Shown: positions 32,910-42,342, numbered from the stretch's first letter. The stretch is DNA of 64,000 bases from Pelomonas caseinilytica (GCF_021353235.1 NZ_JAJTWT010000006.1:62001-126000); one strand, 5' to 3'. Translations and numbers: made by a program. The notes: generated from the letters alone by a model not told the origin.

Positions 32910-33946
32910 CGTGCGGTCTCCTCGGCGGGCCGGGGGTCGGGCCGGCGCCCGCGCAGCAGCGATTCGGGCTGGGCCTCCAGCGAGTCGGCCAGTTGGCGCA
33001 GCGCACGTGCGGCGCTGGAGAGGTCGCGCATCGTCCGCTCGGTCTGCTGCAGCAGCGGCCCGTCGCTGTCGGCGGTCTCGCGCAGCGAGGCGCTGGCCCG
33101 ACCCAGTTCGTCCAGCGCGCGCCGCAGGTCCCGCACGACGGTGCCGTTCGGGTCCAGCAGCTCGCTGGCGCGGTCGGCGCCGCGGCCGAGGCGGTCGGCG
33201 GCGTCGGAGACGCGGTTGCCCGCCCGGTCGACGCTGGCCAATGCGCGCTGGGCGCCGTTGCTCAGCGGCGCGGCGCGCTGGTCGAGCTGGGCGGCGAGCC
33301 GCCTGGCGTGCGCGGCCATCTCGGCGAAGTCCTTGAGCCCCTGCTTGAGCTCCGGACCCGTCACGAAGGCATGCGCCGCGCTGGAGATCTGGCTGAGGTC
33401 GTCGAGGATGCGGCGCAGGTCGATGCCGTCGAGCTGGCTCTTGAGGGCCTGGAAGACGGTGGCGGTCGTCGGGATCTCGGTCGCGTCGCCCTGGTAGCCG
33501 CCGCGCAGCGCGCCGCGCTGCTTGGGGCGCAGGTCCAGGTCGACGTAGAGCTGTCCCGTCACCAGGCTCTGGGTGCCAAGCTGGGCGGTCAGGCCGCGCG
33601 CGATCAGCGTCGGCAGCGCATGGCCGATGTCGCCGTGGGTGCGCTCGCCTTCGAGGTCGCGGATGGCGTCGTCGTCCAGCTCGGCGATGACGGGGATGGC
33701 ATAACCGTCCGTCTTGCTGTCGTAGTAGACGCGGATCTCCGTCACGTCGCCCACGTGCACGCCGCGGAAGACGACCGGCGCGCCCTTCTGCAGCCCGTAG
33801 ACCGAGCCCGAGAAGAACATCACGGCGCGCTGCGGACGCTTGAACCAGTGGTTGCCCGGCAAGGCGATCAGGGCCGCGGCCAGCAGCGCCAGCGACGCGG
33901 CCACGAAGGCGCCGATGACCAGGGGATTCGCGCGGCGGCGCGTCAT
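32906..33946 (-). CDS. MlaD-family MCE domain protein (lipid transport substrate-binding)
   Basis: A 346-residue inner-membrane-anchored periplasmic protein: TM at about 9-30, MCE domain at about 38-120 (VMFFSGSVYGLQKGAPVVFR, TGQLYVDLDLRPKQ), then a long amphipathic helical region (about 150-320) that probably forms the periplasm-spanning tube. The start ATG at 33944-33946 gives MTRRRANPLVIGAF. It lacks the short MlaD form and is nearer the longer PqiB/YebT-type or organic-solvent resistance proteins. It overlaps both its neighbours by 4 bp, so the four genes form one translationally coupled operon. Confidence 0.92.
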   Translation of the reverse strand: MTRRRANPLVIGAFVAASLALLAAALIALPGNHWFKRPQRAVMFFSGSVYGLQKGAPVVFRGVHVGDVTEIRVYYDSKTDGYAIPVIAELDDDAIRDLEGERTHGDIGHALPTLIARGLTAQLGTQSLVTGQLYVDLDLRPKQRGALRGGYQGDATEIPTTATVFQALKSQLDGIDLRRILDDLSQISSAAHAFVTGPELKQGLKDFAEMAAHARRLAAQLDQRAAPLSNGAQRALASVDRAGNRVSDAADRLGRGADRASELLDPNGTVVRDLRRALDELGRASASLRETADSDGPLLQQTERTMRDLSSAARALRQLADSLEAQPESLLRGRRPDPRPAEETAR

Positions 33947-34728
33947 GCCGCCGCCTCCTCGGCTGCAGTCGTGCGGGCCGGCCGGCCGCGGTTCAGGAAC
34001 TCGCGCACCGGCTCGGGGCCGTGCTCGCGCAGTTCCTTCGGCGGGCCGAGGGCCGTGGCCGTGTGCGCCTCGACGTCGAGGAAGAGCATGCGGTCGGCCA
34101 CCGCGAACAGGCTGTCCAGCTCGTGGGTGACGAGGACGACGCCGGTGCCCAGGTCGCGCTTGAGGCGCAGGATGAGGTCGTCCAGCCGTGCCGAAGTCAG
34201 CGGGTCCAGCCCGGCCGAGGGCTCGTCCAGGCAGAGCATGGGCGGGTCCAGCACCAGGGCGCGGGCGATGGCGGCGCGCTTTCGCATGCCGCCCGAGAGC
34301 GACGCGGGCTCGGCGTCGAAGGTGGCCGGGTCGGACAGGCCGGCCAGCGCGAGCTTGTAGCGGGCCTGGCGCTCGCGCTGGCCGGCGTCGAGGTCGGTGT
34401 AGAGCTCCAGCGGCAGCATCAGGTTCTCGCCCACCGTCATGCTGCTCCACAGCGCGCCGGCCTGGAAGGCCACGCCGATCTCGCGGTGGGGCGGGTCGTC
34501 ACCATGAACGTCGCGTTCGGCGCCGCCGGCCGTCCAGAGCACGCGGCCCGCCTGCGGCGCCTGCAGGCCGATCATGTGGCGCAGCAGCGTGCTCTTGCCG
34601 CAGCCGCTGGCGCCGACGATGGCCAGCACCTCGCCCGCGCGCACGTCGAAGCCAAGGCCATGCTGCAGCTCGCGTCCGCCGGCATGCAGGCTGAGGTCAT
34701 CGACGCGCATCAGCACCTCGCCGGCCAT
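33943..34728 (-). CDS. MlaF-like ABC transporter ATP-binding protein
   Basis: Energises the Mla-type lipid transporter. It has 261 residues: Walker A GASGCGKST around 39-47, signature LSGGMRKRAAIARALVLDPP, Walker B MLCLDEPSAGLDPL, and switch histidine in LVTHELDS. The ATG overlaps the permease stop by 1 nt (TGATG), and the MCE gene starts 4 bp before its own stop. It resembles the ATPase subunits of toluene-tolerance/Mla systems. Confidence 0.93.
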   Translation of the reverse strand: MAGEVLMRVDDLSLHAGGRELQHGLGFDVRAGEVLAIVGASGCGKSTLLRHMIGLQAPQAGRVLWTAGGAERDVHGDDPPHREIGVAFQAGALWSSMTVGENLMLPLELYTDLDAGQRERQARYKLALAGLSDPATFDAEPASLSGGMRKRAAIARALVLDPPMLCLDEPSAGLDPLTSARLDDLILRLKRDLGTGVVLVTHELDSLFAVADRMLFLDVEAHTATALGPPKELREHGPEPVREFLNRGRPARTTAAEEAAA

Positions 34729-35873
34729 CACACCCCCAGCCGCTGGAAGATGACGGTCAGCGTCGAAGCAGCGACCACCATCCAGACGATGGCCTGCACG
34801 ACCGCCGCCGTCGTCGCCTCGCCCACCGCCTGGGCGCTGCGCCCGGCGTTCAGCCCCTGGCGGCAGCCGGCCAGGGCCACCAGCACCGCGTAGACGCTGC
34901 CCTTGAGCAGGCCGATGGCGATGTCCGGCCCCTGCAGCGCCCCGCGTGTGGTCGACAGATAGGCCAGGGCCGGCACGTCGTAGAGCAGCACGGCGACGGC
35001 GCAGCCGACGGCCAGGCCCGCCATGCCGGCGCACAGCGTCAGCAGCGGGCCGGTGACGAGCAGGGCCAGCATGCGCGGCAGCACGAGGTGCTCGACCGGG
35101 TCCACGCCCAGCGTCGTCAGCGCATCGATCTCCTCGCCGGCCCGCATGCTGCCGATCTGGGCGGCGAAGGCCGCGCCGACGCGGCCGGCCAGCACGATGC
35201 CCACGACGAGGGCCGCGATCTCGCGCACCACGCCGATGGTGACGAGGTTGGCGATGAAGCTCTCCGCCGCGAAGCGCTGCAGCTGCTCGGCCCCCATGTA
35301 GGCCACGATGAGGCCGACCAGGGTGCTCACCAGCAGCACGATGGGCAGGCTGCGCGGGCCGGTCTGCTCGATCTGCCAGAGCCAGTCCGAGCGCCGCATC
35401 GCCGTGCGGCCACGCGCCAGCCGGCCCAGCGCGGCGAGCAGCTGGCCGATGAAGACGAGGGTCTTGCGCCATTCGGGCTCGGCGGGCGCGGCGGCCTCGG
35501 CCTCGCGCGGTCGGCGGGGCGGCGCGTCGGCCTCGGGCAGGCTCAGGCCCAGCAGCGGTTGCAGGCCGCGGGGCAGCCCGGCGAGGTCCAGCTCGGCGCC
35601 AGCGCGCGCCAGCGGAGCCAGGGCCTGCCAAAGCATGGCCGCCAAAGGCGGCTGCCAGTGCGACAGCGCCGTGGTGTCGAAATCCAGCCGAAGCCCCTGG
35701 CCTGCCCGCAGCGCCTCGGGCGCAGGCGGAATCTCGGCCGCGGCCCCGCTCCAGTCGCCGGCCAGCACCAGTCGCCACTGGCGGCCTTCGCCTTCCCAGC
35801 GCGCGCTCGAGGCGGCAGCGGCCGGCCCGGCGTGGTCGGACGGCGTTAGCGCAGCGGGCAGGGCATGGGACAT
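34728..35873 (-). CDS. STAS-MlaE fusion: lipid ABC transporter permease
   Basis: A 381-residue permease. Residues about 25-110 resemble a STAS domain (WRLVLAGDWSG, LRLDFDTTALSHWQPPLAAM), the role MlaB plays as a separate protein in enterobacteria. Residues 135-381 are the MlaE permease: MGAEQLQRFAAESFIANLVT, REIAALVVGIVLAGRVGAAF and the conserved IGSMRAGEEIDALTTLGVDP. The ATG at 35871-35873 is the first in frame before similarity starts. It is the first gene of the permease-ATPase-MCE-lipoprotein operon. Confidence 0.92.
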   Translation of the reverse strand: MSHALPAALTPSDHAGPAAAASSARWEGEGRQWRLVLAGDWSGAAAEIPPAPEALRAGQGLRLDFDTTALSHWQPPLAAMLWQALAPLARAGAELDLAGLPRGLQPLLGLSLPEADAPPRRPREAEAAAPAEPEWRKTLVFIGQLLAALGRLARGRTAMRRSDWLWQIEQTGPRSLPIVLLVSTLVGLIVAYMGAEQLQRFAAESFIANLVTIGVVREIAALVVGIVLAGRVGAAFAAQIGSMRAGEEIDALTTLGVDPVEHLVLPRMLALLVTGPLLTLCAGMAGLAVGCAVAVLLYDVPALAYLSTTRGALQGPDIAIGLLKGSVYAVLVALAGCRQGLNAGRSAQAVGEATTAAVVQAIVWMVVAASTLTVIFQRLGV

Positions 35874-36056
35874 GGCAGCGATGCTCAGCCGCGGCAGCGC
35901 ATCCGCGGCCCGGCCGTCGCCTGCGCCCGTTGTAGGACGGCGCGCCGCCGCGCGCCCGGCTGTCGGCGTCGACCGACAGCCCGATGGCGGGCCGGACGAT
36001 GCCGTGGCCGCGAAGCGGCGAGGACAGTGTCTCCATCCCCCACCTCGGAGGCCTCG

Positions 36057-36335
36057 ATGAAGCCCGCACCCGCCCACAAGGATCAGCCGCGCACGCTTGG
36101 CGACGCCTCCCGCCCCCAGGGGCCTTCCCTGCCGCACGACCGCGACCAGCAGGCCGCCTCGACCGATGCCGAGCCCAACCCCCACATCGAGCGGGCCGCG
36201 CGCGACCTCGCCGAAGGCCAGGTGGACACCGACCTGCGCAGCTCGCCCGGCCTGGACGCCGAACGCCGCGGTCGCATGGTGCAAGGAGGCGAGCGCGGGG
36301 CGAGCAACCCCAAGGCCGGTCCGGGGCGCCACTGA
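36057..36335 (+). CDS. Small hydrophilic protein of unknown function
   Basis: A 92-residue, highly charged product without signal or membrane segment (DASRPQGPSLPHDRDQQAAS, HIERAARDLAEGQVDTDLRS). It looks disordered except for the helix around residues 43-56. I recall similar short reading frames in other Burkholderiales but no described function. The ATG at 36057 lies downstream of ctcggaggcctcg, whose GGAGG is a usable ribosome-binding site. It is divergent from the lipid transport operon. Confidence 0.6.
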   Translation: MKPAPAHKDQPRTLGDASRPQGPSLPHDRDQQAASTDAEPNPHIERAARDLAEGQVDTDLRSSPGLDAERRGRMVQGGERGASNPKAGPGRH

Positions 36336-36408
36336 CGCTGGGCCGAACGGCGGCCCTGCGGGGGCGAACCGCGCGCCCGCCGCCCGACGGCGCCGTTAAC
36401 CTCGGGGC

Positions 36409-37485
36409 ATGTCCCTGCTGCCGCCGCGCTGGCGCCTGCCCTACGTCGCCCTGCTGACCGTCGTCGGCCTGCTGCTGAGCGCCTCGGCCCTGCAGGCCTA
36501 CCGCCTGTCGGGCGGGCGGCGGCCCTGGGAGCCCTTCCTGTGGGAGTTCAGCTCGGTCGCCGTCATCGGCCTGCTGGTGCTGGGCGTGCATGCGCTGATG
36601 GGCGCGCTGCGTGGCCGGCCCTGGCCGCAGCAGCTCGCGGCCCACGCCCTGGCCCTGCCCCTGTTCAGCGGCCTGCACATCGCCGGCATGTTCGGCATCC
36701 GCCTGCTCGTCTACGGCCTCGTCGGCGTGGGCTACCACCCGGACGACCTGCCCACGCTGCTCGTCTTCGAAGGCGGCAAGGACGCGGTGAGCTACCTGAG
36801 CTTCTGCCTGATCTCGCGTGGCGTCTGGATGGCCGGTGCCGCCGCCGCCCGCGCCCGGGAGCTGGACCGTGCCCGCCGCGAGCTGGCCGAGGAGCGCCTG
36901 GCGCGGCTGGCCGACCAGGTGCAGCCGCACTTCCTCTTCAACACCCTCAACCTGATTTCATCGGTGATGTACGAGGACGTCGCCCGCGCCGACCGGCTGC
37001 TGTGCGAGCTGGCCGCGCTGCTGCGCCAGACCCTCGCGGCCCAGCAGCGCGCCGAGCACAGCCTCGCAGACGAACTGGCCCTGGTGCAGCCCTTTCTCGC
37101 GCTGATGCAGGCCCGCTTCGGCCGCGAGCGCCTCGTCGTCGAGATCCAGGCCGATGCCGACGCCCGCGCCTGCAGGCTGCCGGCCCTGCTGCTGCTGGCG
37201 CCCGTGGAGAACGCCATCAAGCACGACGTGGCCCGGCATCGCGGGCGGGTGACGGTGAGCGTGCGCGCCGAACGCGACGGCGAGCGGCTGCGGCTGACGG
37301 TCAGCAACCACGCCGACCAGCCCCTGCCCGCCACGCCGCCGCTGCCGCCGGAGCGCGACGGCGGCCTGGGCCTGCGCAACCTGCGCGAACGGCTGCAGGC
37401 CCGCTACGGCAGTGCTGCCCGGGTCGACTTCGGGCCGCAGGCCGGCGGCATGCGCCTGGCGATGGAGCTGCCGTGCACGTCCTGA
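36409..37485 (+). CDS. LytS/YehU-type sensor histidine kinase
   Basis: A 358-residue inner-membrane kinase with about four membrane segments in residues 10-145, then a His_kinase domain. The phospho-acceptor H174 lies in the LytS-type signature QVQPHFLFNTLNLISSVMYE, and the ATPase domain has PVENAIKHDVARHRG (N box) and GGLGLRNLRERLQARYG (G box). It overlaps the LytTR response regulator by 13 bp. The signal is unknown. Confidence 0.9.
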   Translation: MSLLPPRWRLPYVALLTVVGLLLSASALQAYRLSGGRRPWEPFLWEFSSVAVIGLLVLGVHALMGALRGRPWPQQLAAHALALPLFSGLHIAGMFGIRLLVYGLVGVGYHPDDLPTLLVFEGGKDAVSYLSFCLISRGVWMAGAAAARARELDRARRELAEERLARLADQVQPHFLFNTLNLISSVMYEDVARADRLLCELAALLRQTLAAQQRAEHSLADELALVQPFLALMQARFGRERLVVEIQADADARACRLPALLLLAPVENAIKHDVARHRGRVTVSVRAERDGERLRLTVSNHADQPLPATPPLPPERDGGLGLRNLRERLQARYGSAARVDFGPQAGGMRLAMELPCTS

Positions 37486-38174
37486 TCGTCGACGACGAGC
37501 CTGCCGCGCGCGCCAAGCTGCGCCGCCTGCTGGCTGCCGAGGCCGACGTGGCGGGGCTGCTCGAGGCGGCGGATGCCCCCGCCGCCCTGGCCCTGGTGCA
37601 GGGCCTGCCGGCGCCGCCCGACCTCGCACTGCTGGACATCGAGATGCCCGGCGGCAACGGCGTGCAGCTGGCCGCGGCGCTGCGCGAGATGGGGGTGCGC
37701 TGCATCGTCTTCTCGACGGCGCACGCCGAGCATGCGCTGCAGGCCTTCGAGCTGGCGGCGCTGGACTACCTGCTCAAGCCCTACACCGCCGAGCGCCTGT
37801 CCGCGGCGCTGGCCCGCGTGCGCGAACAGCTCGCCCGCCCCGCCGCGCCGCCCGGCATCCACTGGGTGGACGGGCAGCGCCTGCTGCTGGCCGAGGTGCA
37901 GTGGATCTCGGCCGCCGACAACTACGTCGAGCTGCACCTGCCGCCGCGCAGCTGGCTGGAGCGCGTGCCGCTGGCCGAGGCCCTGGCGCGCCCCGGCTGG
38001 GCGGCGCGCTTCCTGCGCGTGCACCGCAGCCATGCAGTCAACCCGTCCCACGTACAGCGCATCGAGCGCCTGGGCAGCGGCGAGGCGATGCTGACGCTGG
38101 CCTGCGGCGAGCGGCTGCGGGTGTCGCGCGGCTACCGCGATGCGCTGGAGGCTCTGGCCCCATCCGCCCCGTAG
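37473..38174 (+). CDS. LytTR-family response regulator
   Basis: A 233-residue regulator: receiver domain (1-115) with D55 in LALLDIEMPGGNG and K102 in YLLKPYTAE, then a LytTR DNA-binding domain (about 130-230; WISAADNYVELHLPPRSWLE, FLRVHRSHAVNPSHVQRIER). The start is the GTG at 37473 (MHVLIVDDEPAARAK), inside the 3' end of the kinase gene. The acyltransferase gene begins 60 bp downstream and may be a co-transcribed or regulated partner. Confidence 0.92.
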   Translation: MHVLIVDDEPAARAKLRRLLAAEADVAGLLEAADAPAALALVQGLPAPPDLALLDIEMPGGNGVQLAAALREMGVRCIVFSTAHAEHALQAFELAALDYLLKPYTAERLSAALARVREQLARPAAPPGIHWVDGQRLLLAEVQWISAADNYVELHLPPRSWLERVPLAEALARPGWAARFLRVHRSHAVNPSHVQRIERLGSGEAMLTLACGERLRVSRGYRDALEALAPSAP

Positions 38175-38234
38175 GTCGCGCCGTTCGCCCCGGCGCCCTC
38201 GCGAGGCGGCGCGCGGCCCGCGAAGCTGCCGGCC

Positions 38235-39431
38235 ATGAACACCGCCCTCCCCACCTCCGGTTCCCGCCTGCCCTTCCTGGACGGGTTGCGCGTCGCGGCC
38301 TTCGCGCTGCTCATTCCCTATCACGTCGGCATGTACTACGTGACCTGGGACTGGCATGTGAAGAGCCCGGCCGCCAGCGACACCCTCGAGCCCTTCATGA
38401 TGCTCAGCTCGCCCTGGCGGCTCGGGCTGCTCTTCCTGATCGCCGGCGCCGCCTGCCGGGGGCTGATGGCGCGGCGCGGGGTGGCCGGCACGCTCAAGGA
38501 CCGCACGCTGCGCCTGCTGCTGCCGCTGTTCTTCGGCATGGCCGTCGTCGTGCCGCCGCAGGCCTACTTCGAGGTCCTCACCAAGGCGCCGGCCCTGCTG
38601 CCCGGCGACGGCGGCTACCTCGACTTCTGGTGGGCCTATCTGCATGGCGGGCGCTACTGCCGCGGCAGCGACTGCATGACGGTGCCGACCTGGAACCACC
38701 TGTGGTTCCTGCCCTATCTGTGGCTGTACGCCGTCGTGGGCGCCGTGGCTGCGGGCCTGCTGCGCCTGAAGCCGCCGGCCCTGCGCATGCCTGCCTGGGC
38801 CTGGCTGCTGCTGCCGGCCCTGCCACTGGCGCTGGCCCGCATCTTCGTGATGCCGCACTTCCCGACCACGCACGACCTCGTCCACGACCTCTACGAGCAC
38901 CTCGAATACGGCTGGCTGTTCGCCCTGGGCTGGGCCAGCCGAACGCCGCTCGCGGCGCAACTGTGGGCCGCGGCGCTGCGGCTGCGCTGGGTGGCCCTCG
39001 CGGTCTTCCTGGCCAGCTGGGCGCTGCTGCTCGCCTTCGCCATCGCCTACGACCAGGTGGCGCCGCCCGCCGGACTGCTGGTGGCCGCCCGCGCGCTGCG
39101 CGGCTCGGAAACCTGGTGGGCCATCGTCGCCGCCTGTGGCTGGGCGCAGCGCGCCTTCCCCCGCGAGTCGCCGCTGCTGCGCCAGGCCAGCGCCGCGGTG
39201 TTCTGCCTCTACGTGCTGCACCAGAGCGTCATCGTCGCGCTCAGCCAGGGGCTCAGGCCGCTGGGCCTGCCGTGGGGTGTGGAGGCCGTGGCGCTGGTCG
39301 GGCTCACCTTCGGGCTGTGCGCGCTGGCCTACCTCGCTCTGCGCCGGGTGCCGGGCCTTGCGCTGCTCGTCGGCATCCAGCGCCCGCGCGGGCGGCTGGA
39401 AGGGCGGGTTGCGTCCGCGGCCCTGGCGTGA
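38235..39431 (+). CDS. Acyltransferase-3 family membrane protein (OpgC-like)
   Basis: A 398-residue inner-membrane protein with about ten hydrophobic segments. It starts with the family signature RLPFLDGLRVAAFALLIPYH (conserved His near residue 36), then FLIAGAACRGLMARRG and TWNHLWFLPYLWLYA, where the second conserved His sits. Members transfer acyl groups to extracytoplasmic sugars; the OpgC branch succinylates periplasmic glucans. The substrate is unknown here. It follows the LytTR regulator closely on the same strand. Confidence 0.85.
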   Translation: MNTALPTSGSRLPFLDGLRVAAFALLIPYHVGMYYVTWDWHVKSPAASDTLEPFMMLSSPWRLGLLFLIAGAACRGLMARRGVAGTLKDRTLRLLLPLFFGMAVVVPPQAYFEVLTKAPALLPGDGGYLDFWWAYLHGGRYCRGSDCMTVPTWNHLWFLPYLWLYAVVGAVAAGLLRLKPPALRMPAWAWLLLPALPLALARIFVMPHFPTTHDLVHDLYEHLEYGWLFALGWASRTPLAAQLWAAALRLRWVALAVFLASWALLLAFAIAYDQVAPPAGLLVAARALRGSETWWAIVAACGWAQRAFPRESPLLRQASAAVFCLYVLHQSVIVALSQGLRPLGLPWGVEAVALVGLTFGLCALAYLALRRVPGLALLVGIQRPRGRLEGRVASAALA

Positions 39432-39438
39432 ACGGGCC

Positions 39439-40239
39439 TCAGGCGGCGGCCAGCTCGGCCACGCCCTCGCTCACCCAGATGCAGTCGCCTTGCTCGAAGA
39501 CGCGCACCTCGCCGGGAGCGAAGGCCTGCCAGGCCTCGTCGTGCGTCAGGGGCTCGGTGGCGACCAGGGTCATGCGGTCGCGCGGGCCGTTCAGCGTGGC
39601 CAGGTCGACGCTCAGGTCGCCGTCGCGCAGGCGCACATGGCCGAAGGGGGGCTCGCGGCGCAGCCAGTGCAGCCGCGTGGAGGCGTGGGCCAGCAGGGCG
39701 CGGCCGTCGGTCAGCAGCAGGTTGAAGCGGCCATGCTCGGCGATCTCGTGCACCCAGGGAGTGAGGGTGGCGGCCAGGTCCGCCCAGGTGGGCAGTTGGG
39801 CGCCGAAGCGCTGCTGCAGCCGCTGCATCAGCCAGCAGAAGGCACGCTCGCTGTCGGTCTGGCCCGTGGGGAGGAAGCTGCCGTCCAGCGCGGGGTGGAA
39901 GTCCTTCAGGTCGCCGTTATGGGCGAAGACCCAGGTGCGGCCGGCCCATTCGCGGCGGAAGGGGTGGCAGTTCTCGACGGCGCGGGCCCCCTGCGTGGCC
40001 TTGCGGATGTGGGCAATGATGTTGCGCGCCTGCACCGGATGCTGGCCGTAGTGCGAGGCCAGGTCGGACTCGGCAGCCGGCCGGTCCTCGACGACGACCT
40101 CGCAGCGCTCGCCCTCGTGGAAGGCGACGCCCCAGCCATCGACGTGGTCCGCGGTGCGCCCGCCGCGGGCGGCGAAGCCGCGCAGCGAGAAGTTGGCGGC
40201 GGCCGGCAGGCGGCTGTTGAGGGCGAAAAGCTCACACAT
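39439..40239 (-). CDS. Class II glutamine amidotransferase (YafJ-like)
   Basis: A 266-residue Ntn-type glutamine amidotransferase. After removal of Met the nucleophile is Cys2 (MCELFALNSRLP); other family segments are DGWGVAFHEG, AHIRKATQG, NCHPFRREW, FAHNGDL and SERAFCWLM. There is no synthase domain, so the ammonia acceptor is unknown. The start is placed at the ATG at 40237-40239 because the Cys must be residue 2. It is divergent from the serine acetyltransferase gene across 167 bp. Confidence 0.9.
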   Translation of the reverse strand: MCELFALNSRLPAAANFSLRGFAARGGRTADHVDGWGVAFHEGERCEVVVEDRPAAESDLASHYGQHPVQARNIIAHIRKATQGARAVENCHPFRREWAGRTWVFAHNGDLKDFHPALDGSFLPTGQTDSERAFCWLMQRLQQRFGAQLPTWADLAATLTPWVHEIAEHGRFNLLLTDGRALLAHASTRLHWLRREPPFGHVRLRDGDLSVDLATLNGPRDRMTLVATEPLTHDEAWQAFAPGEVRVFEQGDCIWVSEGVAELAAA

Positions 40240-40406
40240 CGGGGGGTCGGAGCAGTGCGGATGAGTCCTGAACGCCGCAAGTCTGACGATGGATGACGCC
40301 GACGCCAAGGAATCTTCCGTCATGTCTTCATGCATATTGGCGTTAAGCGACATTTCTGCGACAGAGTGCTCGCTTTTCGCGGGTCGCCCGCCAGCCCAGG
40401 ACCGCC

Positions 40407-41327
40407 ATGACCGACCAAGCCGCACCTCCGCCCAACGACACCGCCACCGAGCTGCAGCGCGTGGTCGACGCCCTGCGCGGCGCCCGCCAGCGCTGGCGCG
40501 ACGCCCACCGCCGCGGCGACGGGCGCGACCTGCCTTCGCGCGAGCTCCTGGCCGAGATGGTGCAGGGCCTGTCGGGGGCGCTCTTTCCGATGCGCCTGGG
40601 TCCGCCCACCCTGCAGGCCGACAGCGAGGACTACTACGTCGGCCACACCCTGGGCGCCGCCCTGGCGACGCTGCGCGAACAGGCGGCCATGGAGCTGCGC
40701 CACGATGCCCGCCAGCGTGGCGAGGCGCCGCCGCCGGCGGCCGAGGCCGACGCCCTGGCCCGCCGCTTTCTCGCCACCCTTCCCAGCCTGCGCGAGCTGC
40801 TCGACCGCGACGTGCTGGCCGCCTACCGGGGCGACCCGGCGGCACGCAGCGTCGACGAGGTGCTGATCTGCTACCCCGGCGTGCGGGCGCTGATCAGCCA
40901 CCGCATCGCCCATGAGCTCTACCGCCTGGGCCTGCCGCTGATCGCCCGCGTCGTCGCCGAGCTGGCGCATGCCGAGACCGGCATCGACATCCACCCGGGC
41001 GCCACCATCGGCCCGGGCTGCTTCATCGACCATGGCACCGGCGTCGTCATCGGCGAGACGGCCGTGCTGGGGCGCGGCGTGCGCATCTACCAGAACGTCA
41101 CCCTCGGGGCCAAGAGCATCCCCACCGACGGCGAGGGCCAGGCCGTCAAGGGCGAGCCGCGGCATCCCATCGTGGAGGACGAGGTCGTCATCTACGCCGG
41201 CGCCACGGTGCTCGGGCGCGTCACCATCGGCCGCGGCGCCGTCATCGGCGGCAACGTCTGGCTGACGCGCAGCGTGGCGCCGGGCAGCGTGGTCACGCAG
41301 GCGGACACGCAGTCCGGCGCGGCGTGA
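40407..41327 (+). CDS. Serine O-acetyltransferase (EpsC/CysE-type)
   Basis: Makes O-acetylserine from serine and acetyl-CoA, the carbon skeleton for cysteine. The 306-residue product has a helical N-terminal domain (LADSEDYYVGHTLGAALATL region) and a left-handed beta-helix (about 180-295) with AETGIDIHPGATIGPGCFID, HGTGVVIGETAVLGRGVRIY, and IYAGATVLGRVTIGRGAVIG. The catalytic His/Asp pair lies in IDIHPGA and FIDHGTG. It converges with the sulfate-binding protein gene 19 bp away, which fits a role in sulfur assimilation. Confidence 0.88.
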   Translation: MTDQAAPPPNDTATELQRVVDALRGARQRWRDAHRRGDGRDLPSRELLAEMVQGLSGALFPMRLGPPTLQADSEDYYVGHTLGAALATLREQAAMELRHDARQRGEAPPPAAEADALARRFLATLPSLRELLDRDVLAAYRGDPAARSVDEVLICYPGVRALISHRIAHELYRLGLPLIARVVAELAHAETGIDIHPGATIGPGCFIDHGTGVVIGETAVLGRGVRIYQNVTLGAKSIPTDGEGQAVKGEPRHPIVEDEVVIYAGATVLGRVTIGRGAVIGGNVWLTRSVAPGSVVTQADTQSGAA

Positions 41328-41346
41328 GGCCGGCTGCCGTGCCGGC

Positions 41347-42342
41347 TCAGCGTGCGCCGGGCGTGTAGATCTGGTCGAACACCCCGCCGTCGTCGAAGTG
41401 CGTCTTCTGGGCGTTGCGCCAGCCGCCGAAGAGCTCGTCCACGGTGAAGAGGTCCACCTTGGCGAACTGCCTGGCGTACTTGGCCGCCACCTTGGCGTCA
41501 CGCGGGCGGTAGAAGTTGCGCGCCGCGATCTCCTGGCCCTCGGGGCTGTAGAGGTAGTTCAGATAAGCCTCGGCCTGCTTGCGGGTGCCGCGCCGGTCGA
41601 CGACCTTGTCCACCACGGCCACCGGCGGCTCGGCCAGCACCGACACGGCCGGCGTCACGATCTCGAACTTGTCCGGCCCCAGCTCCTTCACGGCCAGGTA
41701 GGCCTCGTTCTCCCAGGCGATCAGCACGTCGCCGATGCCGCGCTCGACGAAGGTCGTGGTCGCGCCGCGGGCGCCGGAGTCCAGCACCTTGGTGTTGGCA
41801 TAGATGCGCTTGACGAAGGCCTTGGCCGAGTCGGCATTGCCGCCCGGTGATTTGAGCGCGAAGCCCCAGGCCGCGAGGTAGTTCCAGCGGGCTCCGCCGC
41901 TGGTCTTGGGGTTGGGGGTGATGACGTCGACGCCGCTGCGCGCCAGGTCCGGCCAGTTGGCGATGTGCTTGGGGTTGCCCTTGCGCACCAGGAAGACGAT
42001 GGTGGAGGTGTAGGGGCTGGCGTTGTTCGGCAGCTTCTTCTGCCAGTCGGGGCTGAGCAGCTTGCGGTCGGCCAGGGCGTCGATGTCGTAGGCCAGGGCC
42101 AGCGTGACGACGTCGGCCTCCAGGCCGTCGATGACCGAGCGGGCCTGCTTGCCCGAGCCGCCGTGGGAGGCCTTGATCGTCAGCGTCTCGCCCGTCTTGG
42201 CCTTCCACTGCGCGGCGAAGGCCTTGTTGAAGTCCTGGTAGAGCTCGCGGGTGGGGTCGTAGGAGACGTTGAGCAGGGAGGTCTGGGCCAGGGCCCCGAG
42301 CGGGGCGGCGGCGAGGGCGAAGGCAGTGAGCAGGCGGCGCAT
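41347..42342 (-). CDS. Sulfate/thiosulfate ABC transporter periplasmic binding protein
   Basis: A 331-residue periplasmic binding protein with a signal peptide ([20 protein letters not shown]). Family landmarks are [40 protein letters not shown] (sulfate-contacting Ser/Gly segment), [27 protein letters not shown] and [20 protein letters not shown]. It matches the Sbp/CysP group. The permease and ATPase genes are not in the window; the gene stands alone, tail to tail with the serine acetyltransferase. Confidence 0.94.
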   Translation of the reverse strand: MRRLLTAFALAAAPLGALAQTSLLNVSYDPTRELYQDFNKAFAAQWKAKTGETLTIKASHGGSGKQARSVIDGLEADVVTLALAYDIDALADRKLLSPDWQKKLPNNASPYTSTIVFLVRKGNPKHIANWPDLARSGVDVITPNPKTSGGARWNYLAAWGFALKSPGGNADSAKAFVKRIYANTKVLDSGARGATTTFVERGIGDVLIAWENEAYLAVKELGPDKFEIVTPAVSVLAEPPVAVVDKVVDRRGTRKQAEAYLNYLYSPEGQEIAARNFYRPRDAKVAAKYARQFAKVDLFTVDELFGGWRNAQKTHFDDGGVFDQIYTPGAR

